Notes: generated from the sequence alone by a model not told the origin. A DNA stretch of 12,946 bases from Burkholderiaceae bacterium (GCA_947470165.1 CANISN010000026.1:1-12946), one strand, 5' to 3'; counted from the stretch's first letter, positions 1 through 7,243 are shown. A program made the numbers and translations.

Positions 1-1
1 A

Positions 2-649
2 GTCGCTAATTGGATTTGTAGTAATGCTCACTTAGAAACTGCTTACCAATGGTTTTTACCAGGTGGAGATATTGTGGCGATGTTGCCATTGCCAAACAAA
101 CAAGTCTCTATGGTCTGGTCAACCTCTCCAGAAAATGCTGCAGAACTTTTAATGTTCGATCAGTCCGCCTGGAATGATATTTTTTCTTCAATTGCTAATG
201 GCGCTTTAGCCGCCCAGCTTGGAGTGCTCACTCTCAATTCAAAACCTGCCGTATTTCCACTCAGAAGGATTCGTGCAAGTCGCTTTATTGGTCCAGATGA
301 AAATCCTAAAGTAATCCTTATTGGAGATGCTGTTCACGTTATGCATCCCTTAGCAGGACAAGGTTTGAATTTGGGTTTGAGAGATGTAGCGACGCTACTC
401 AATATTCTGAGTAAGAGAGAATCTTTCCGCTTGCTGAACGATAAAATATTATTGCGCCGCTACGAGCGTCAACGTCAAGGCGATACTAGCGCACTACTCT
501 GGGTAACGGACAAACTAAAAAAACTATTTTCTGCAAGTAGTAGCACTGAAAAGCAATTACGTAATTGGGGCTTGGGTATGGTCAATCGTAGCCACTTTAT
601 TAAACGGCGCTTAATTGAACGCGCTCTTGGAGATATTGATCTTGAATAA
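2..649 (+). CDS. UbiH/UbiF/VisC-family FAD-dependent monooxygenase, C-terminal part (5' end outside window)
   Basis: This is the C-terminal 215 residues of a flavoprotein hydroxylase of the ubiquinone-biosynthesis family. These enzymes hydroxylate the aromatic ring of coenzyme Q precursors at the inner membrane. The frame is open from base 2 and has no plausible start before the window edge; the residues before the first ATG at 74 (TAYQWFLPGGDIVAMLPL) already match the family, so that ATG is not the start. The signature is at about 323-388: GDAVHVMHPLAGQGLNLGL, the conserved GD..H..HP.AGQGLN segment that contacts FAD. The end, with its Arg-rich helix, is also typical. The stop TAA (647-649) overlaps the proposed dsbC start by 8 nt, suggesting co-transcription. 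Which hydroxylase (UbiH, UbiF, UbiI or UbiM-like) cannot be decided from this fragment. Confidence 0.88.
   Translation, partial: VANWICSNAHLETAYQWFLPGGDIVAMLPLPNKQVSMVWSTSPENAAELLMFDQSAWNDIFSSIANGALAAQLGVLTLNSKPAVFPLRRIRASRFIGPDENPKVILIGDAVHVMHPLAGQGLNLGLRDVATLLNILSKRESFRLLNDKILLRRYERQRQGDTSALLWVTDKLKKLFSASSSTEKQLRNWGLGMVNRSHFIKRRLIERALGDIDLE
629..632 (+). promoter_or_regulatory. Ribosome binding site deciding a TTG start for dsbC
   Basis: GGAG lies 9 nt upstream of the TTG at 642. The next protein has several in-frame TTG codons (615, 627, 636, 642) and no ATG before its signal peptide. Only the 642 start has a Shine-Dalgarno at normal spacing and puts the Asn-Lys n-region directly before the hydrophobic core. 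The site lies inside the last codons of the upstream gene. Confidence 0.55.
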
Positions 650-1358
650 ACTTCTTTCTACTATTGCTTTATTTTGTTCACTCATTCTTTCGATTGAAAT
701 GGTCAATGCACAATCAGAGCAACAAATTAGATCTGAGCTGCAAAAGAAGATTGGCTCTAATACCAAAATTAAAAGTGTTTCTCTTTCACCCATTCCTGGC
801 GTATATGAAGTACTGGTTGGTAACGATATTTTTTATACTGATGTCAATAGTAAATATTTGATTCAAGGGGAAATCATTGAAATTGCTACGGGGAAAAATA
901 TTACCGAGCAAAAGCAGGCAGACCTTAATCGTATTAAATGGTCTGAGCTCAATCCAGCTAATGCTTTGAAAGTAGTACGTGGCAATGGCAGTCGGCAGCT
1001 AGCTGTTTTCTCTGACCCTAATTGTGGCTACTGTAAACGTTTGGATAAATCCTTGCAGCAACTAGATAACGTTACTATCTTCACCTACCTGATTCCAATT
1101 CTCTCCCCAGACTCTACACAGAAATCTAAACAAATTTGGTGCTCTGCTGATTCACAAAAAACGTATATTGATTGGATGATCAATGGTGTTATACCGAGCG
1201 GAAAAAGTGACTGCACGACTCCACTAGACAAGAATATGGCCTTTGCCAAAACTTATGGCATTACAGGTACTCCCACCATTTTCTTTACTGATGGTAGTCG
1301 CTTTCCGGGCGCTGTTCAAATTTCTGACATTGAAAAGAAATTTAGTAGCCTGAAGTAA
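642..1358 (+). CDS. dsbC: DsbC-type periplasmic thiol:disulfide interchange protein
   Basis: This is a protein disulfide isomerase of the DsbC family. It reshuffles wrong disulfides in periplasmic proteins and is kept reduced by DsbD. From the TTG start at 642 it is 238 residues, the usual DsbC length. Residues 1-23 form a signal peptide: NK, a hydrophobic run (LLSTIALFCSLILSI), then VNA before the likely cleavage. An N-terminal dimerisation domain follows, then a thioredoxin fold with the active site CGYC at residues 128-131 and the cis-proline loop TPT at 210-212. Two further cysteines, in IWCSAD and KSDCTT, correspond to the structural second disulfide of E. coli DsbC. An upstream in-frame TTG at 615 would also be open but would bury the signal peptide behind nine extra residues. 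The gene overlaps the monooxygenase by 8 nt and sits 6 nt before the peptidase gene. Confidence 0.88.
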   Translation: MNKLLSTIALFCSLILSIEMVNAQSEQQIRSELQKKIGSNTKIKSVSLSPIPGVYEVLVGNDIFYTDVNSKYLIQGEIIEIATGKNITEQKQADLNRIKWSELNPANALKVVRGNGSRQLAVFSDPNCGYCKRLDKSLQQLDNVTIFTYLIPILSPDSTQKSKQIWCSADSQKTYIDWMINGVIPSGKSDCTTPLDKNMAFAKTYGITGTPTIFFTDGSRFPGAVQISDIEKKFSSLK

Positions 1359-1364
1359 TTATTA

Positions 1365-3152
1365 ATGCTAAAGAACAAATTGAAAACCTCTGATCTACCT
1401 GCAATTCAATACACTATTTGGGCAGCTGATCTGCATAGCCACCGCTTCCATGTGAAGTTGCGCATCGAAAACCCACTCCCCAGCGGACAGATCCTACAAA
1501 TGCCTGCATGGATTCCAGGTAGTTATTTGATACGGGACTTCAGCAAGCAAATCGAAGCCATTGAAGTCTTTACGCTCGAAAATCCTGATGAAGCTCTAGC
1601 ACTAGAACGCATCGATAACGATCACTGGTGCTTACCAAAAGTAGTCGGTCCTGTTGAAATTCTGATAACAGTATATGCATTTGATTCATCTGTTCGTGCC
1701 GCCTATCTCGATACTGAACGTGCATTTATTAATCCGAGCAGTTTATGTTTGGCAGTTAAGGGCCAAGAGTCTTTACCATGCGCCCTGATTTTGATTCCTC
1801 CCAACGATGCTTCTACTGGCTACTGGACTGTTCAGACTGGACTGCAAGCAGTAAAACTAGATAAGCAGGGTTATGGATTTTATCTAGCTAAAAACTATGA
1901 TGATTTACTCGACCATCCCATCGCCATGGGTGAGTTTCAGTTGGCGCATTGGAAATCTAACGGCGTATCACACAGCATGGCTATACAGGGTTGCATTCAT
2001 GAAATTGATCTCAAGCGTTTAGCAACAGATCTTCAAGCAATTTGTACTTGCACGATTAATCTGTTTGAACCCAATACTAAACAAGCCCCTTTCCAAAATT
2101 ATTTATTTTTAGTCAATGCAGTTTTATCTGGCTATGGTGGATTAGAGCATCGCAACAGTACAGCACTGCTTTGTAAACGCGATCAGATTCCTCAAGTTAA
2201 TATCCCCCTAGATGAGTCCTCCTATCGTGAATTTTTAGGGCTCTGTAGTCATGAATACTTTCATGCTTGGTTAGTAAAGCGCATTCAGCCTAAAGCATTC
2301 CAACCCTATCAACTGAATCGCAGAAACCATACTCGCTTATTGTGGTTATTTGAGGGCTTTACGAGCTACTATGATGACTTGCAGTTATTACGCAGCAAAT
2401 GCATTGACCTCAAAACCTACCTCAAGCTGGTTACTAATAATTGGAATAGCATTTTGCGCGGCCCGGGAAGGTTGAAGCAAAGTCTGGCGGATAGCTCTTT
2501 TGATGCTTGGACTAAATATTACCAAGCAGACGAAAATACACCCAATGCGGTTGTCAGTTATTACGGTAAAGGCGCATTGATCGCCCTAGGTTTAGATCTC
2601 AAGATTCGTACATACACAAGCAATTGTCAATCTTTGGATGATGTGATGCGCCTCATGTGGCAAACGCATGGGACTACGCTGGAAGGTATTTCTGAAGATG
2701 GCTTAGATGAGCTCATCTTAAAGCTGCTTGGTAAGAAATTTGTAGCGACCTGGAATGAGTTTAAGTCTCGCTATATTTTTGGTGTGGAAGATATTCCTAT
2801 TCAAAAATGGTTACCGAACTCTATCGCTGTCAAACCCAAATCCCACACCAAGCTTGAACAAATCAAATTGCAATTAGGATTACGTCATAGTGACGTTAAT
2901 GGTTGGTTAAAGGTAACACATGTTCTTGATGGCGGGGCGGCACAATTGGCAGGCCTAGCCACCGGAGATCTTCTTGCTAGCATCAATGGTGAACGCATTA
3001 CCGCAGCTCGCTGGGATCAGATTTTGTCTGGCCTTATCTTGGGTCAAATGATTCAGATCACTTTTTATCGAAACGATTTAGAGCATGAGTGCATGACTGT
3101 TCTTAAAGACGATCAACTGCCAACCCAATACGTATTGACTCTAGCTGAGTGA
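1365..3152 (+). CDS. M61-family metallopeptidase with C-terminal PDZ domain (glycyl aminopeptidase-like)
   Basis: This is a 595-residue zinc peptidase of the M61 family, the group of the Sphingomonas glycyl aminopeptidase. An N-terminal beta-rich domain (about 1-180, with the family stretch MPAWIPGSYLIRDFSKQI) precedes the catalytic domain. The zinc motif HEYFH is at residues 296-300, followed by AWLVKRIQP, and the third ligand is probably Glu330 in WLFEGFTSYY. A PDZ domain covers roughly 495-575 (GGAAQLAGLATGDLLASING). No signal peptide is visible (MLKNKLKTSDLPAIQYTIWA), so it is probably cytoplasmic. The physiological substrate is not known for most family members. No good Shine-Dalgarno is seen before the ATG, which lies 6 nt after dsbC, so translational coupling is plausible. 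Its stop overlaps the ung ATG by one base (TGATG). Confidence 0.88.
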   Translation: MLKNKLKTSDLPAIQYTIWAADLHSHRFHVKLRIENPLPSGQILQMPAWIPGSYLIRDFSKQIEAIEVFTLENPDEALALERIDNDHWCLPKVVGPVEILITVYAFDSSVRAAYLDTERAFINPSSLCLAVKGQESLPCALILIPPNDASTGYWTVQTGLQAVKLDKQGYGFYLAKNYDDLLDHPIAMGEFQLAHWKSNGVSHSMAIQGCIHEIDLKRLATDLQAICTCTINLFEPNTKQAPFQNYLFLVNAVLSGYGGLEHRNSTALLCKRDQIPQVNIPLDESSYREFLGLCSHEYFHAWLVKRIQPKAFQPYQLNRRNHTRLLWLFEGFTSYYDDLQLLRSKCIDLKTYLKLVTNNWNSILRGPGRLKQSLADSSFDAWTKYYQADENTPNAVVSYYGKGALIALGLDLKIRTYTSNCQSLDDVMRLMWQTHGTTLEGISEDGLDELILKLLGKKFVATWNEFKSRYIFGVEDIPIQKWLPNSIAVKPKSHTKLEQIKLQLGLRHSDVNGWLKVTHVLDGGAAQLAGLATGDLLASINGERITAARWDQILSGLILGQMIQITFYRNDLEHECMTVLKDDQLPTQYVLTLAE

Positions 3153-3880
3153 TGCATTCATTTTCTGTTGCCGATATTCCAGAAGACTGGCGCGGCTTAC
3201 TTGGTGAGTATTTTGAGTCACCTGAGTGGCAAGTACTGCAGACGAATCTTAGGTCCGAACTCAATCAAGTTGATGAGAAAGTATGCCCTGAGCCCCAAAA
3301 CTTTTTTAAGGCGCTGGCACTAACGCCACTAGCTAAAGTCAAAGTAGTGATCCTGGGGCAAGATCCGTATCACTCCCCAGGGCTTGCTCAGGGTCTGGCA
3401 TTTTCGATTCCCGGCAATATTTCGACCAACTCCCGCGCATTTCCCAGCTCACTACGTAATATCAACAAAGCACTGGCACTAGAGGGCTTTGGCACCCTTC
3501 CCAATGGCGATCTCCAAAGCTGGGCTGAACAAGGTGTGCTCCTTCTGAATACGGCTCTTAGCGTTAAATTAGGTGAAGCTGCTAGCCATGCGAATCTTGG
3601 ATGGAAACCCCTCGTTGATAGACTAATTAATGCTCTAGCCATACAAAAGCCTCATTTGGTTTGGATGTTGTGGGGTGGTCACGCTCAAACTAAGCTTTCG
3701 CTAATTGAGTCTGGAGCCAATCAATTGATTTTGCAGTCCTCCCACCCATCGGGTCTTGGGGTCTATAAAACGGATCGGCCATTTCTGGAGCCTGGAGGGA
3801 AAGTGAGTTGTGGGCACTTTGTGAAGGCAAATGAGTGGCTAGTGCGCCACCAAGAACTCCCTATTTGCTGGGTTGGCTAA
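3152..3880 (+). CDS. ung: Uracil-DNA glycosylase, family 1
   Basis: Ung removes uracil from DNA, the first step of base-excision repair. The 242-residue product has the water-activating motif GQDPYH (residues 69-74 from the ATG at 3152), then the substrate-pocket segment GLAFS. It also has FPSSLRNI, the stretch QGVLLLNTALSV, and HANLGW. The second motif, normally HPSPLS, reads HPSGLG: the catalytic His and the intercalating Leu are kept but Pro and Ser are both Gly. The following loop is longer than in E. coli Ung before CGHFVKANEWL. A GTG directly before the ATG (3149) is an alternative start, but the ATG forms a TGATG junction with the peptidase stop and is preferred. It is the last gene of the left-hand run; 111 nt of AT-rich DNA with palindromes follow. 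Confidence 0.95.
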   Translation: MHSFSVADIPEDWRGLLGEYFESPEWQVLQTNLRSELNQVDEKVCPEPQNFFKALALTPLAKVKVVILGQDPYHSPGLAQGLAFSIPGNISTNSRAFPSSLRNINKALALEGFGTLPNGDLQSWAEQGVLLLNTALSVKLGEAASHANLGWKPLVDRLINALAIQKPHLVWMLWGGHAQTKLSLIESGANQLILQSSHPSGLGVYKTDRPFLEPGGKVSCGHFVKANEWLVRHQELPICWVG

Positions 3881-3930
3881 CGGGGTCATAGGGAATTGGA
3901 CTTGATTTAATTAGGGGATTAATTCTTTAA

Positions 3931-3942
3931 GTTACATGTAAC
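3931..3942. promoter_or_regulatory. Probable operator, copy 1 (GTTACATGTAAC)
   Basis: A perfect 12-bp palindrome, identical to the copy at 3961-3972 and exactly 30 bp from it. It overlaps the region where a -35 element for the antitoxin promoter would lie. Type II antitoxins usually repress their own operon through such sites. Assigning it to this antitoxin is inference from position. Confidence 0.6.
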
Positions 3943-3960
3943 AAATAAATAAGTTAAAAT
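3932..3960 (+). promoter_or_regulatory. Probable promoter of the toxin-antitoxin operon
   Basis: TAAAAT at 3955-3960 matches the -10 consensus at five of six positions. The hexamer 17 nt upstream, TTACAT at 3932-3937, is a poor -35 and falls within operator copy 1. Transcription would start at about 3966-3968, inside operator copy 2, and give a leader of about 25 nt. Binding at either palindrome would block polymerase. Confidence 0.45.
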
Positions 3961-3972
3961 GTTACATGTAAC
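3961..3972. promoter_or_regulatory. Probable operator, copy 2 (GTTACATGTAAC)
   Basis: The second perfect copy of the 12-bp palindrome, starting at the base directly after the -10 box and covering the predicted transcription start. It lies 19 nt upstream of the antitoxin ATG. Spacing of 30 bp from copy 1 is close to three helical turns, which would put both sites on the same face of the DNA. Confidence 0.6.
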
Positions 3973-3991
3973 TTAAATAAAGAATTCTAAA

Positions 3992-4207
3992 ATGTCTTCA
4001 AATGCCGCCCTTAGAGTCCAAAAACACCGGCTTGCCTTAAGAGGCGCAGGATTAAGGCCAATTCAAATATGGGTTCCCGACACTAAAGCCCCAGGATTTT
4101 TTGAAGAATGCCGCCGCCAGTCAGCGCTGGTAGCCACGGCCGATCAAGCCGATAAAGAATTAATGTCTTTCCTTGATGACTCATTGGCTGACTTGGATGA
4201 AGCATGA
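3992..4207 (+). CDS. MazE-type antitoxin of the DUF3018 family
   Basis: This 71-residue protein resembles the short antitoxins annotated as 'antitoxin MazE family' (DUF3018). The recognisable block is at residues 8-35: RVQKHRLALRGAGLRPIQIW followed by VPDTKAPGF. A basic N-terminal part, presumably DNA-binding, is followed by an acidic tail (DKELMSFLDDSLADLDEA) of the sort that wraps and blocks MazF toxins. The role is inferred from family and neighbour: it would neutralise the downstream toxin and repress its own promoter through the two palindromes upstream. The ATG at 3992 is preceded only by a weak AAAGAA at 3979-3984. The TGA overlaps the toxin ATG (ATGA at 4204-4207), the usual translational coupling of antitoxin and toxin. 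This family is not closely similar to classical E. coli MazE. Confidence 0.82.
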   Translation: MSSNAALRVQKHRLALRGAGLRPIQIWVPDTKAPGFFEECRRQSALVATADQADKELMSFLDDSLADLDEA

Positions 4208-4530
4208 AACGTGGCAACGTAGTGACAGTTGCTATGCAGGGTGATTTTGGAAAACCTAGACCAGCTTTAATCCTTCAATCAGATGTATTTAGCGACATTC
4301 ACGCAACAGTAACAATTGCCTTAATTTCAAGCAACCTTGTACAAGCTCCAATATTCCGACTTGATATTGAGCCTAATGAGGCCAGTGGACTAAGTAAACC
4401 ATCCCAAATTCAAATCGACAAAGTTCAATCCGTACGAATTGAAAAGATTGGGTCAATTATTGGCGAGCTAAATGACGTGATGATGGTGCGAGTTAATAGA
4501 GCATTAGCGCTCTGGCTTGGCTTGGCCTAA
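4204..4530 (+). CDS. MazF/PemK-type toxin, probable mRNA interferase
   Basis: This 108-residue protein is of the MazF/PemK/CcdB-like fold. Family members cut single-stranded RNA at short sequence motifs and stop translation when the antitoxin is lost. Visible family features are the start KRGNVVTVAMQGDFGKPRPA (residues 2-21, with the basic residue and PRPA..I strand), a central strand ending in ALISSN with the Ser/Thr position, and GLSKPSQIQIDKVQSVR (about 63-79). The C-terminal helix is VRVNRALALWLGL. The length is normal and no key segment appears missing, so it is probably intact. The RNA target sequence cannot be predicted. It overlaps the antitoxin by 4 nt. Its TAA (4528-4530) interlocks with the stop of a convergent gene, and no terminator is seen between them. 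Confidence 0.85.
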   Translation: MKRGNVVTVAMQGDFGKPRPALILQSDVFSDIHATVTIALISSNLVQAPIFRLDIEPNEASGLSKPSQIQIDKVQSVRIEKIGSIIGELNDVMMVRVNRALALWLGLA

Positions 4531-4835
4531 AGAGACTTTCTAGAAACTGCGGCACATAAGCACCCAGCCAGACTAGATACAACAATAGCGCTCAGCCACT
4601 CCAACATCTGTCCCGACTGAAATAGGCCTAAGTATTGCCCCCCATAGGAGCTAGTTAGGGCAGCCACGAAGCCAATCAAAGCAGCCATGAGGAATTTCTT
4701 AATCTTAGGCTTAGATTGGCGTTTTCCTAGGTAAAAAACCAAAGTAAATACGCCTGTTAAGCCACCGATCACTAGAAAAGCCAAAAAGCCCATTGCTACC
4801 CCCATTGTTGCTGCCATCAAATCTATAATTACCAT
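4527..4835 (-). CDS. Small hypothetical membrane protein, unrecognised
   Basis: I do not recognise this family. From the ATG at 4835 the product is 102 residues with three hydrophobic stretches. They are a long N-terminal one ending in [10 protein letters not shown], a second in [19 protein letters not shown], and a third in [18 protein letters not shown] basic loop, [10 protein letters not shown], lies between the first and second, which fits a positive-inside loop. That pattern argues for a real gene, as does its being the only frame that fills the gap between the toxin gene and hemA. The start is uncertain: 4862 would run into hemA, 4835 is one base from the hemA ATG, and 4817, 4805 and 4793 are also possible. 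The 4793 start has GGGGG at good spacing. The stop overlaps the toxin stop tail-to-tail. No function is proposed. Confidence 0.55.
   Translation of the reverse strand: MVIIDLMAATMGVAMGFLAFLVIGGLTGVFTLVFYLGKRQSKPKIKKFLMAALIGFVAALTSSYGGQYLGLFQSGQMLEWLSAIVVSSLAGCLCAAVSRKSL
4824..4829 (+). promoter_or_regulatory. Possible -10 box for hemA
   Basis: TATAAT matches the -10 consensus perfectly and ends 7 nt before the hemA ATG. No -35-like hexamer is seen at 16-18 nt spacing. If used, transcription would begin at or next to the ATG and the message would be leaderless, which fits the absence of a Shine-Dalgarno before hemA. It may equally be chance in AT-rich DNA. Confidence 0.3.
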
Positions 4836-4836
4836 T

Positions 4837-6153
4837 ATGAAGTTGTTGACACTCGGCATCAATCATCACACAGCGCCGGTCGCCATTCGGGAAAAGGTCG
4901 CCTTTGACCCTGAATTTCTTCAAGAAGCGTTACACGATCTTCGCCAACACTTGGTTGGCGCGAATCAGGCCGGCCTGCCCGAAGCCACCATTTTATCTAC
5001 CTGCAACCGAACTGAACTCTATTGTGCCGCTAATGATGCAGACGCAGCTAGCCTCTTGCATGAAGCAACTTTTGACTGGTTAGCAAAAACTCAACAACTG
5101 GCTCCTAGCAGTTTAGAGCCGCATGTTTATTCACTACCGCAATCGGATGCCGTACGTCATGCCTTTAGGGTTGCTTGCGGATTAGATTCTATGGTGATTG
5201 GTGAAACCCAAATCTTGGGCCAGATGAAGGATGCGGTGCGGACTGCAAATGATGCAGGCGTCTTAGGCACTTATCTTAATCAACTGTTTCAAAAAACCTT
5301 TGCAGTTGCAAAAGAAGTTCGTGGGTCAACTGAAATTGGCGCCCATTCAATTTCAATGGCCGCTGCCTCTGTTCGACTAGCCGAGCGCATCTTTGAAACA
5401 GTTGCTGACCAGCGCGTATTATTTATTGGCGCTGGCGATATGATTACTTTATGCGCTACTCATTTCGTTGCGCGCAAACCAAAAGGTGTTGCGATCGCCA
5501 ATCGTACAATTGAGCGTGGCCAAGAATTAGCAGACTCGATTTCTATTCAAGATATTGAGGCGGAGTCGTTCAAGTTATCTGAACTTCCCTCACGACTTCA
5601 CGAATTTGACATCATAATTTCGAGCACAGCCTCATCCCTTCCCATTATCGGCCTAGGCATGGTCGAAAGCGCCCTAAAGCAACGTCGTCGTAAGCCAATA
5701 GTCATGATTGACTTAGCAGTGCCACGTGACTTTGAACCAGAGATTGCTCGTTTAAATGACATCTATCTTTATACAGTGGATGATATGGGCGCGATGATTC
5801 AAACAGGTACCTCTTTACGTCAAGCGGCAGTGAGTCAAGCTGAAGCGATTATTGAAGATCGTGTTGGTAATTTCATGCATTGGATGCAAGGTCGGAAGAC
5901 CGTACCACTAATTCAGGATATTCAGCAGCAAGGTGAGCATCTCCGACAGCTTGAACTCGATCGTGCTATAAAACGATTAATGCGTGGTGATGACCCTCAT
6001 GAAGTTCTGAATGCCATGGCACAAGGCTTAACCAATAAGTTCTTACATGGCTCATTGCATGCTTTACAACATTCTAATGGCGCTGAGCGTGACGCCTTGA
6101 TTAAGTTGCTTCCTAAATTATTCGCCTCGCATTCCAAGCCAGAAGACAATTAA
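4837..6153 (+). CDS. hemA: Glutamyl-tRNA reductase
   Basis: HemA reduces glutamyl-tRNA(Glu) with NADPH to glutamate-1-semialdehyde, the first committed step of the C5 route to heme. The 438-residue protein opens with [15 protein letters not shown]. It has the catalytic cysteine at residue 55 in [10 protein letters not shown] and a His at 107 in the position of the active-site His of the E. coli enzyme. [19 protein letters not shown] follows at 112-130. A Rossmann NADPH-binding segment ([10 protein letters not shown]) begins near residue 193, and the C-terminal helical dimerisation region ends in LLPKLF. The N-terminus lacks the double lysine (MTKK) that targets the enterobacterial enzyme for proteolysis. 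No Shine-Dalgarno is visible. It heads a hemA-prfA-prmC operon: its TAA abuts the prfA ATG with no spacer. Confidence 0.97.
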   Translation: MKLLTLGINHHTAPVAIREKVAFDPEFLQEALHDLRQHLVGANQAGLPEATILSTCNRTELYCAANDADAASLLHEATFDWLAKTQQLAPSSLEPHVYSLPQSDAVRHAFRVACGLDSMVIGETQILGQMKDAVRTANDAGVLGTYLNQLFQKTFAVAKEVRGSTEIGAHSISMAAASVRLAERIFETVADQRVLFIGAGDMITLCATHFVARKPKGVAIANRTIERGQELADSISIQDIEAESFKLSELPSRLHEFDIIISSTASSLPIIGLGMVESALKQRRRKPIVMIDLAVPRDFEPEIARLNDIYLYTVDDMGAMIQTGTSLRQAAVSQAEAIIEDRVGNFMHWMQGRKTVPLIQDIQQQGEHLRQLELDRAIKRLMRGDDPHEVLNAMAQGLTNKFLHGSLHALQHSNGAERDALIKLLPKLFASHSKPEDN

Positions 6154-7233
6154 ATGAAGCCCAGTATGCGGGCTAAGCTAGACCACCTAGATACGCGCTT
6201 AGCCGAACTCAACTCCTTATTGACTACCGAAGAATCTACTAAAGATATGGATAACTATCGGAAACTCACTCGTGAGCATTCTGATATCGCAACGGTAGTA
6301 GAGCAATTTGGCTTATATAAGCAAGCTGAGGCAGACGCACAAGCTGCAGAAGAAATGCGCAAAGATCCCGAGATGAAGGACTTTGCTGATGAAGAACAGA
6401 GGCAAGCTCAAGAGACTATGGAAGAGCTTGAAGCTGCCCTACAAAAACTATTGCTGCCAAAAGATATTAACGATGAACGTAATGTCTTTTTAGAAATTCG
6501 TGCGGGTACTGGCGGTGATGAAAGCGCGCTCTTTGCCAGCGATCTTCTCCGAATGTATATCCGCTTTGCCGAGCGCCAAGGCTGGAAAGTGGAAGTAGTT
6601 AACGCTGCCGAATCTGATCTTGGTGGTTACAAAGAAGTAGTACTCCGCCTGGTTGGTCAATCGGTTTACTCACGACTTAAATTTGAATCTGGTGGGCATC
6701 GCGTACAACGCGTTCCCCAAACCGAAACTCAGGGTCGTATTCATACCTCAGCTTGTACAGTAGCTGTCATGCCGGAAGCAGATGAGCTAGAGGCTGTCAA
6801 AATCAATCCCGCAGAATTGCGAATTGATACTTTTAGAGCCTCAGGTGCCGGTGGTCAGCACATTAATAAAACTGATTCTGCAGTACGTATTACCCACTTA
6901 CCCACTGGCACAGTAGTTGAGTGTCAAGACGATCGAAGCCAACACCGCAATCGCGAGCAGGCAATGAAAGTTTTAGTGTCACGCATTATGGATGCGCGTG
7001 AACGGGAGAAGCACCAACTAGAAGCCAAAACCAGAAAGTCTTTGGTTGGCACTGGCGATCGTAGTGATCGCATTAGAACGTATAACTTTCCACAGGGACG
7101 TATTACCGATCACCGCATCAACCTGACGCTCTACAAAATCGATGCCATGATGGATGGTGATTTAGATGATCTTTGTAATGCGCTAGCATCCGAGCATCAA
7201 GCCGAACTCCTTGCAGCGCTGGGCGACAATTAA
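6154..7233 (+). CDS. prfA: Peptide chain release factor 1
   Basis: RF1 recognises UAA and UAG stop codons and triggers peptide release on the ribosome. At 359 residues it is the usual length, and its start [12 protein letters not shown] matches the E. coli start. The stop-codon-reading tripeptide P-x-T is PQT at residues 188-190 within [20 protein letters not shown]. The catalytic GGQ is at 233-235 in [19 protein letters not shown], the same numbering as in E. coli. The GGQ glutamine is the target of PrmC, encoded next. The ATG follows the hemA stop directly; an AGAAG about 8 nt upstream, in the end of hemA, is the likely ribosome site. Stop choice cannot show whether RF1 is limiting here. 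Confidence 0.97.
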   Translation: MKPSMRAKLDHLDTRLAELNSLLTTEESTKDMDNYRKLTREHSDIATVVEQFGLYKQAEADAQAAEEMRKDPEMKDFADEEQRQAQETMEELEAALQKLLLPKDINDERNVFLEIRAGTGGDESALFASDLLRMYIRFAERQGWKVEVVNAAESDLGGYKEVVLRLVGQSVYSRLKFESGGHRVQRVPQTETQGRIHTSACTVAVMPEADELEAVKINPAELRIDTFRASGAGGQHINKTDSAVRITHLPTGTVVECQDDRSQHRNREQAMKVLVSRIMDAREREKHQLEAKTRKSLVGTGDRSDRIRTYNFPQGRITDHRINLTLYKIDAMMDGDLDDLCNALASEHQAELLAALGDN

Positions 7234-7243
7234 TTTCGTCGGG

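Larger units (their letters stand above)
3921..3986. repeat. Imperfect long inverted repeat in front of the toxin-antitoxin genes
   Basis: The left arm, 3921-3942 (AATTCTTTAAG followed by the 12-bp palindrome), is matched by the reverse-complementary right arm 3961-3986. The only interruption is a four-base insertion (about 3977-3980) in the right arm. An 18-base AT-rich loop lies between. Both arms contain a copy of GTTACATGTAAC, so the DNA carries nested symmetry: two small palindromes inside one large one. As RNA from ung read-through it could form a stem of about 21 bp. It has no T-run typical of a rho-independent terminator. Confidence 0.75.

Noticed and set aside
3931..3972. Possible CRISPR or attachment-site repeat
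   Set aside because: Only two copies, each a 12-bp palindrome directly in front of a toxin-antitoxin operon with a -10 box between; no spacer array, cas gene or integrase is present. An operator explains it better.
4711..4923. Second - strand frame overlapping the start of hemA (70 codons)
   Set aside because: It overlaps both hemA and the better-supported membrane-protein frame, and its sequence (NNGGSNG, Arg-rich tail) has no membrane or domain pattern.
6712..6723. RF1 stop-codon-recognition tripeptide PQT instead of the more usual PVT or PAT
   Set aside because: The middle position of this P-x-T motif tolerates substitution in the family, and Pro188, Thr190 and GGQ 233-235 are all in place, so I see no sign of altered stop reading.
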